From NCBI GenBank assembly GCA_001179505.1, contig CDMY01000569.1, positions 1 to 39,726 on the forward strand: 39,726 nucleotides of DNA, written 5' to 3'. This document shows positions 34,679-39,726 of the stretch, one piece after another. Origin of the DNA: Vitrella brassicaformis. Lineage: Eukaryota; Sar; Vitrellaceae. The translations under genes and the position numbers were made by a program. Numbering within the stretch: the stretch's first letter is position 1; each line of letters opens with the position of its first letter. The notes under the pieces were generated by a model. That model made no database searches. It was not told where the DNA came from and worked only from the letters and a program-made list of their open reading frames with translations.

Positions 34679-35076
34679 CCGACGAGCAAACACTCATGTC
34701 AGAGATCGCTCTTGGCCAGAGAGCTCAAACGATTATGTGGATGAGCCAGTGGGTCAGTGGATGTGAGTGAGAGAGGGGAGCCGCGTAGCCAGCGACGAGC
34801 CGCGCGAGTGAATTGACAAAAGACAGCTGGGCGGGCGGGCAGCATTTCGACCGACGACAAAAGATCGGTCGCGTACACAGTCAAATGGGTCTGTCTGTGT
34901 GTACGTGCGTACCAAGGGAAGGAAGACAACACAACTTGTGAGGGTCTTTCTGGCGCTTGCAACCTACGGCAGGCAGACATCGCTACAGATCGCTCTCTGT
35001 CTGTCTGTCTGTCTACATGTCCGTGAGGGAGTGCCAGGAAGAGCCCCTCTCCTCTCTCATCATCGCTCCCCATGTG

Positions 35077-35096
35077 CCATCCATCCATCCATCCAT
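35077..35096. repeat. (CATC)n tract
   Basis: Five copies of the CATC/ATCC tetramer; the same motif recurs near 34038, 35768, 35897 and, on the other strand, 35348. Confidence 0.9.
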
Positions 35097-36427
35097 TGAC
35101 CACCATGTGTGCATGTGCCTTTAAAGTACATGCTTCGCCCGCGACCACCAACCACAAGGCCACGCCCTCCTGCCCCTGATCACCCCAGCACGGTCGACTC
35201 TCCAGCATACCTTTGGCTGTCTGCGCCACAAACCAAACACACACGCGCCCTTACCATCACCTCCCCTCACTCTACGCATCCACTGCTGCCTGCCGGTGGC
35301 GCGAAAAAGAGACAGTAGGGCCGTTCGTGCCATGCACACACTGATGGGATGGATGGATGGATAACAAGACATCCATACTGTACACTCATCACATCACATC
35401 ACCATGCCATGCCATGCCAGCCCGGCATATCTTGTCAGCTCAGCCGCTCCCCATTCCTCCCTCCCTCCCTCCCTCCCCGCCCTCGCTACACAACAAGGAA
35501 AAAGGTCAACGACTGTAGATCGATCGACGAAGAGTGGGCGTCTGTCTGACCTCCTGCACTGCACTCAGCAGCATCCCTTCCCCCGTCTCACTCAGTTAGT
35601 CACTCAGTCACTCACCTACTCACTCAGTCAGTCAGTCAGTCATGCATCCACTAGGTCCACTAAGCCAGGGGCATGCCCCATCGAGTCGCGTCTCTGGCGT
35701 GTCGCTTCAGTCACTTAAGCGAGCGTATGGGCCAGAGAACACAAACACGACGGCGGGCGCCATCACGCATCCATCCATCCATCCATCGCATGTACACCTT
35801 CGAATTGCTAGTCAGTCAGACGAGTGAGTGAGTGAGTGAGCGAGTGTACCTACGGTTGCACGGGCCTCCTAGCCTGGTTGGAAACTAGGGGCCATCCAAT
35901 CCATCCATCCATTTATGACGGTCCATCCATCGAGGCCGATCACTAAGATCGTTCATTCACCGAGAGTGAGTGAGGGGGGAAGGGTCGGGGAGACATCACA
36001 TCAGAGGTGAGTGAGGGAGGGAGAGAGGGAGGAAAAAGGCCCAGCTGCACGGGAGGGACCTGTCTGTCCGTCCGTCTGTCAGCCCATCGATCGGATCGAG
36101 ATTCAACAAATTATCATGAAGACAGGGAGGGGCATGCACGCAGAGACACACATCCGTACGTACCGTACACACGCACCGACCTACCCAGACACGTCAAAAG
36201 GCGACAAAACACCACACGCGCATCTCATTTGGAGACATCGAGATGGACCCGTCGGTGTGTCTGCCTTGTGAGGGGGGATGGAAAGGAATGACGATGTCGT
36301 GTGCGGCAGACATCCTTTGAGTCACAGTCCTGCCAGCCGACTGTTCCTCAGACGATATCTACTACGACATGACATGCCACTCCTTCCCCCGCAGCAGCAC
36401 CTGGGTCGAGCTGAGCTCGATCGAATT

Positions 36428-36453
36428 CCGTCCGTCCGTCCGTCCGTCCGTCC
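36428..36453. repeat. (CCGT)6 tract
   Basis: Six perfect copies of CCGT, a CpG-containing tetramer, directly after AATT. Confidence 0.95.
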
Positions 36454-36949
36454 TTAAAAGCAAACACGGATAGATAGATACATACCCAGATCGATCTCCT
36501 GCATACGCACACACACATGGACACATGAATGCATACCCGTACGGTACAGTACACGCATTGAAAGCAAGTGAGGGTGCCAGAGAGTGAGAGAAAGTGGGTG
36601 GTGTGGTGGACCGTCCATCCATGCAGCCATCCATGCATTCATGCATCCAGTCAGCCATACCAGAGAGCACACAACACATTAGCGTTAGGATGCCAATCCA
36701 GAGAACACACAGACACCCAGATAGACAGACAGGCAGCCACGACTGTATACATACACACATACACGAATGCACACAGCAGCGACAATCTCTCCCCATGTGC
36801 CCAGCAGCGACAATGGTGAGCGGTTGTTCCCTCATCTGTCGGTGGGCCAGCGGGGAGGAAATGGCGGGGCCGGGCGGTGAAGTGACAATGAATGAGCGAG
36901 GGAAAGAAAGCACGTAAATACATACCTACCTTACCGTGGTCTGTCTACC

Positions 36950-37032
36950 CACGTATGTACGGATATATGTACGAACGCATGTACGTACGTATGTGTGTAT
37001 GTATGTGTGTACATATGTATGTATGCATGCAT
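36950..37032. repeat. Palindrome-rich (GTAC/ATGT) tract
   Basis: Interspersed GTAC, GTAT, ATGT and ATGC tetramers make an 80-bp segment rich in self-complementary words such as TACGTACGTA and TATGCATGCATA, capable of hairpin or cruciform formation. Confidence 0.85.
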
Positions 37033-37724
37033 AGCCTCCGTGTTTGCGGGGCCTGGCTGAGCTGAGCTGAGCTGGGCAGGTGGCAAAAAGCAACGGGCAA
37101 TCAGTGCACTGCCTTTATTGTATTGGGGATCAAACAAGGAGACAAGGGGGTCGGAGGCTCACACACAAATGGCCTCGGTCACTCTGTCTGCCTGGTAGCT
37201 AAGCAGTGGGTGCATGTCAGTCAAGTCACTCACGTCAGGTACTCTGACTGGTGGTTGTGTGTGCGCGCTGTGCTGCTCACTCGTTGGTGCTGTGCTGCAT
37301 CTCACACGCAGACACACTCGCTGGCTGCAAGTGGGTGGGGTGGGATCACTCAGTGAGTTAGCAAGTCAGTCTAGTAAGTGTAGTCTTCGTATGAACATGT
37401 AACTCCGCCGTGAATTTTCTTCAGTCAATCCATCGGCCGACCTTTGGTCCTTTGATGTCTGTCTGTCTGTCAGCGTCTCTCTCCACCCTCCCGGCCAACC
37501 GTCCGCCCATCCGTCAATTTGTCTGTCCGTCCGCCCAGCCATGGCGCTATCCTGCCAGTCCAAAAATAGGCGGTGATCGATCGATCGATGTAGCCCACAA
37601 TCTTGCGTACATGGGTGGATGCAGGGGAAATGAACAACCAGCCAGCCAGCCAGCCAAGGTGACCACCGACCGACCCAAGAAGGCAACAACCACACAGCAA
37701 GAAAACACCCGTCCGTCCATCCGT

Positions 37725-37750
37725 CCTCCCTCCCTCCCTCCCTCCCTCTC
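37725..37750. repeat. (CCCT)n tract
   Basis: Six copies of CCCT followed by CTCTCT. A pure polypyrimidine/polypurine segment. Shorter copies are at about 35458-35477. Confidence 0.95.
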
Positions 37751-37867
37751 TCCACTCCTCTCTGCCGCATCGCATGAGACTAGGCAAACAGACGACCGAC
37801 CCCCTCGAGCTCAGCTGGCTATCGACATCGATCACACACACACACACACACGGACAGACAGACAGCA

Positions 37868-37897
37868 AGTGAGTGAGTGAGTGAGCGAGTGAGTGAT
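37868..37897. repeat. (GTGA)n tract
   Basis: Seven near-perfect GTGA copies, one with GCGA. Confidence 0.95.
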
Positions 37898-38989
37898 AGA
37901 CATATGTACGTATGTACGTATGCGTATGTACACTTCCCAGCTGTACATATTGCATACATACATACCTACAGCCGCCCCGAAAAGAAAGCCAGCCAGCCAG
38001 CCAGCCAACCAGCCCCGGCCCCAGGAGTGAGTGAGCAGCAGGGAGACTGACTGACACACAGTGAGTGAGGTAAGGGAAAGAAAGATCTCAGGAGGCGTAC
38101 ACGCGGATGGTGGGAATCATGTGTCGGTCGGATGCGTGGGCGATGCTGTGCTTTGCTGCGCTGTGCTGTCCTGTCTGTGATGCGGCCAGCTCTGGATGCA
38201 CATGTCGGCAAAAAGAAAGGACGCATGGTTGCTTGCCGCGCGTGGGGTCTCATGCTAACCTTGCGCACACTGCACCCACATTCATGGGCATGCCCACTGC
38301 CTTGCTTGCAAGTCTCTCGTCTGTGATTTGGTTCCCGACGACAAGCCAATTCAGCAAATCGACCACTCACACGCACACGCGTACACACGGATCCATCAGG
38401 CAGGTGGTGAAAGCAGCGCTAGGTTAGACAGAGTGAGTGTAAAGGTAAAAAGCTCGGTGAAAAGCTCCTGGTGGAGGGAGGCAGCGAGGCCGCCGGCAGA
38501 CAAGAGCGCAGCCTCTCAAGACACGGGAAAGAGTGAAAGACGGAAGTCAGAGAACGAGTCTGTCGATACCGACTTGACAAACGATGTAAGGTGATGGGAT
38601 ATACACACATGAACGCACACACACATACAAAGAAATGGCTGGTGCTTTCGTGGCTGCAAGGACGGGCGTGTGAATGGATGGATGGACGAATGGGTCGGTG
38701 TGTTGGTGGGTCTGTCTGTCTGCCCGCTCCGTACAGTCAGTCAGTGTGGAACGAGAATCCCCGTGTGTGTGTGCAGCATTCACCGCATCAACACCAACAC
38801 CAGCGGCAGCAGTAGTGTACAGATCATCCCCTTCAACCGCCGCTCCACCCACACATCCACCCATCCAACCAACCAACGGCAGGGAATGATTGAATAGAAA
38901 TAACCCGCCAGCCAGACACACACACACACAGCCAGCTAGGCAGCCCGGCAAACACACAGCCCCATCCATACATACAGCTTGTCTGCCCC

Positions 38990-39016
38990 CCTCCCTCCCT
39001 CCCTCCCTCCCTCCCT
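38990..39016. repeat. (CCCT)n tract
   Basis: Seven copies of CCCT/CTCC, the longest of the CCCT arrays in the window. Confidence 0.95.
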
Positions 39017-39726
39017 GATTGATTAGGTGTGACGTAAAGGCTGTAGGTGCTGTGTACGTCGTACTTGGCACAACCAACTACGCAAACAGGCATCGCATCC
39101 TGTACGTACCTCTCTCTCTGTCCATCGACATCTCGCAGAAAAGGCAGGCAGGCAGTCGTTCAGAGGTCAGTGTGAGCGAGATAGCAAGCGAGACAGTGAG
39201 TGGCTGAGCGAGTGTGTGCCCGCTTGTGGCCGTCCAGGCAGGGAGGCAGGAAACACCGGCCGCTAGCCATGTGTTGGAGACGCTCTGTGGTCTCCGGCCA
39301 GCAGCCACCCCACCACACACCACACCAGACCAGCATGCACGGCCATCACGCAAGCAAGCAAGCCAGGGCACAACACGCTCATCCAGTCGATGGGCGCGTA
39401 TGTACGCAAGATCGAGTCGACGGTAAAACAAGCACGACAAACATCAGACAGACCTGTGAACGGCTTCACAGAGTGTCCATTCATTCATTCATTGGCTCAT
39501 TCCCATGTCAGGTGAGTGACATGACATCCATGCTTTACTTAGACAGACAGACAGACAGGCCGATCGGTGATGATTGCGTACTTAAGTACATATACACATC
39601 CACACATCCACAGACACGTACACACATGCAACACACGGATGGCAGACACATAACACAATACATACACACGTAGAAAGATGGAATGAATGAATGAAAACGG
39701 ACCGATCGATCCCCTCGGTGCCTCCC

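Larger units (their letters stand above)
33841..39726. other. Gene-poor region dense in tetranucleotide microsatellites
   Basis: Nearly 5.9 kb without an ORF or exon chain I can support. The sequence is made of short tracts of many different tetramers (ATCC, TCTG/CAGA, GAGT, CCCT, CCGT, AGCC, GTAC, ATGT) separated by 50-200 bp of ordinary sequence, plus TG/CA dinucleotides. No terminal repeats, transposase or tRNA-like cloverleaf was recognised. ORFs in it are short and full of His-Thr, Cys-Val or Pro-Ser repeats produced by the microsatellites. Confidence 0.85.

Noticed and set aside
38107-38594. Possible Cys-rich or Ser/Lys-rich coding island (MVGIMCRSDAWAM..., ...SSWWREAARPPADKS)
   Set aside because: Some stretches look protein-like, but no exon chain with consistent phase could be built and the surroundings are microsatellite. 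A lone exon of an unseen gene remains possible.
38776-38896. Exon-like segment after a CAG acceptor ending in a stop
   Set aside because: Two frames read equally well, and both are rich in Thr/Ser/Pro from ACC/CCA repeats. No upstream partner exon found.
33841-39726. CRISPR-like or satellite array
   Set aside because: The repeats are simple tetramers without unique spacers of constant length, and the genome is eukaryotic.
1-39726. tRNA, rRNA or other structured RNA genes
   Set aside because: I looked for the B-box GTTCRANNC with a partner A-box and found none in a plausible arrangement. GTTCGA occurrences fall in coding exons or introns.

Overview
The window is nuclear DNA of an intron-rich protist. 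I infer a chromerid or similar photosynthetic alveolate, with Vitrella brassicaformis the best guess. The basis is GC-rich, compact genes, very short introns (mostly 35-120 nt) with standard GT-AG ends, TCTG-rich polypyrimidine tracts, and the gene content (URB1, a polycystin channel, helical-repeat organelle-type RNA-binding protein, AAAP transporter). TAA, TAG and TGA all end predicted genes, so the code is the standard one. The species is an inference from style, not a proven match. I built all gene models by hand from reading frames, splice signals and codon phase; no transcripts were available.

Layout. 155-741 (+): possible 90-residue protein. 865-8532 (-): URB1/Npa1 ribosome-biogenesis factor, 8 exons, about 2382 aa. 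8489-8849 (+): possible small gene overlapping the URB1 5' end. 8831-12311 (+): protein kinase fused to a long coiled coil, 20 exons, about 744 aa. A 300-N assembly gap follows at 12426-12725. 12968-18974 (+): polycystin (PKD2/TRPP) channel carrying two complete six-helix channel units in one reading frame, about 1456 aa. 19032-20612 (-): duplicated PD-(D/E)XK nuclease-like protein, about 428 aa. 20847-22950 (-): phosphotriesterase-family protein that has lost all expected metal ligands and gained a C-terminal zinc finger, about 429 aa. 23465-25869 (+): IQ-motif protein, 575 aa. 26123-28312 (-): helical-repeat (HPR/OPR-like) protein, 656 aa. 28446-31281 (+): amino acid/auxin permease family transporter, 594 aa. 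31901-33840 (+): coiled-coil protein with a mitochondrial-type N-terminus, 350 aa. 33841-39726: almost 6 kb without a supportable gene, packed with tetranucleotide microsatellites.

The genes do not form a pathway. They are independent single genes arranged divergently (URB1/kinase, phosphotriesterase/IQ, HPR/transporter) or tail to tail (channel/nuclease, IQ/HPR). The most notable items are the tandem 12-helix polycystin with two different, non-canonical pore sequences, a pair of complementary repeat tracts that bracket its second pore, and the phosphotriesterase pseudoenzyme.
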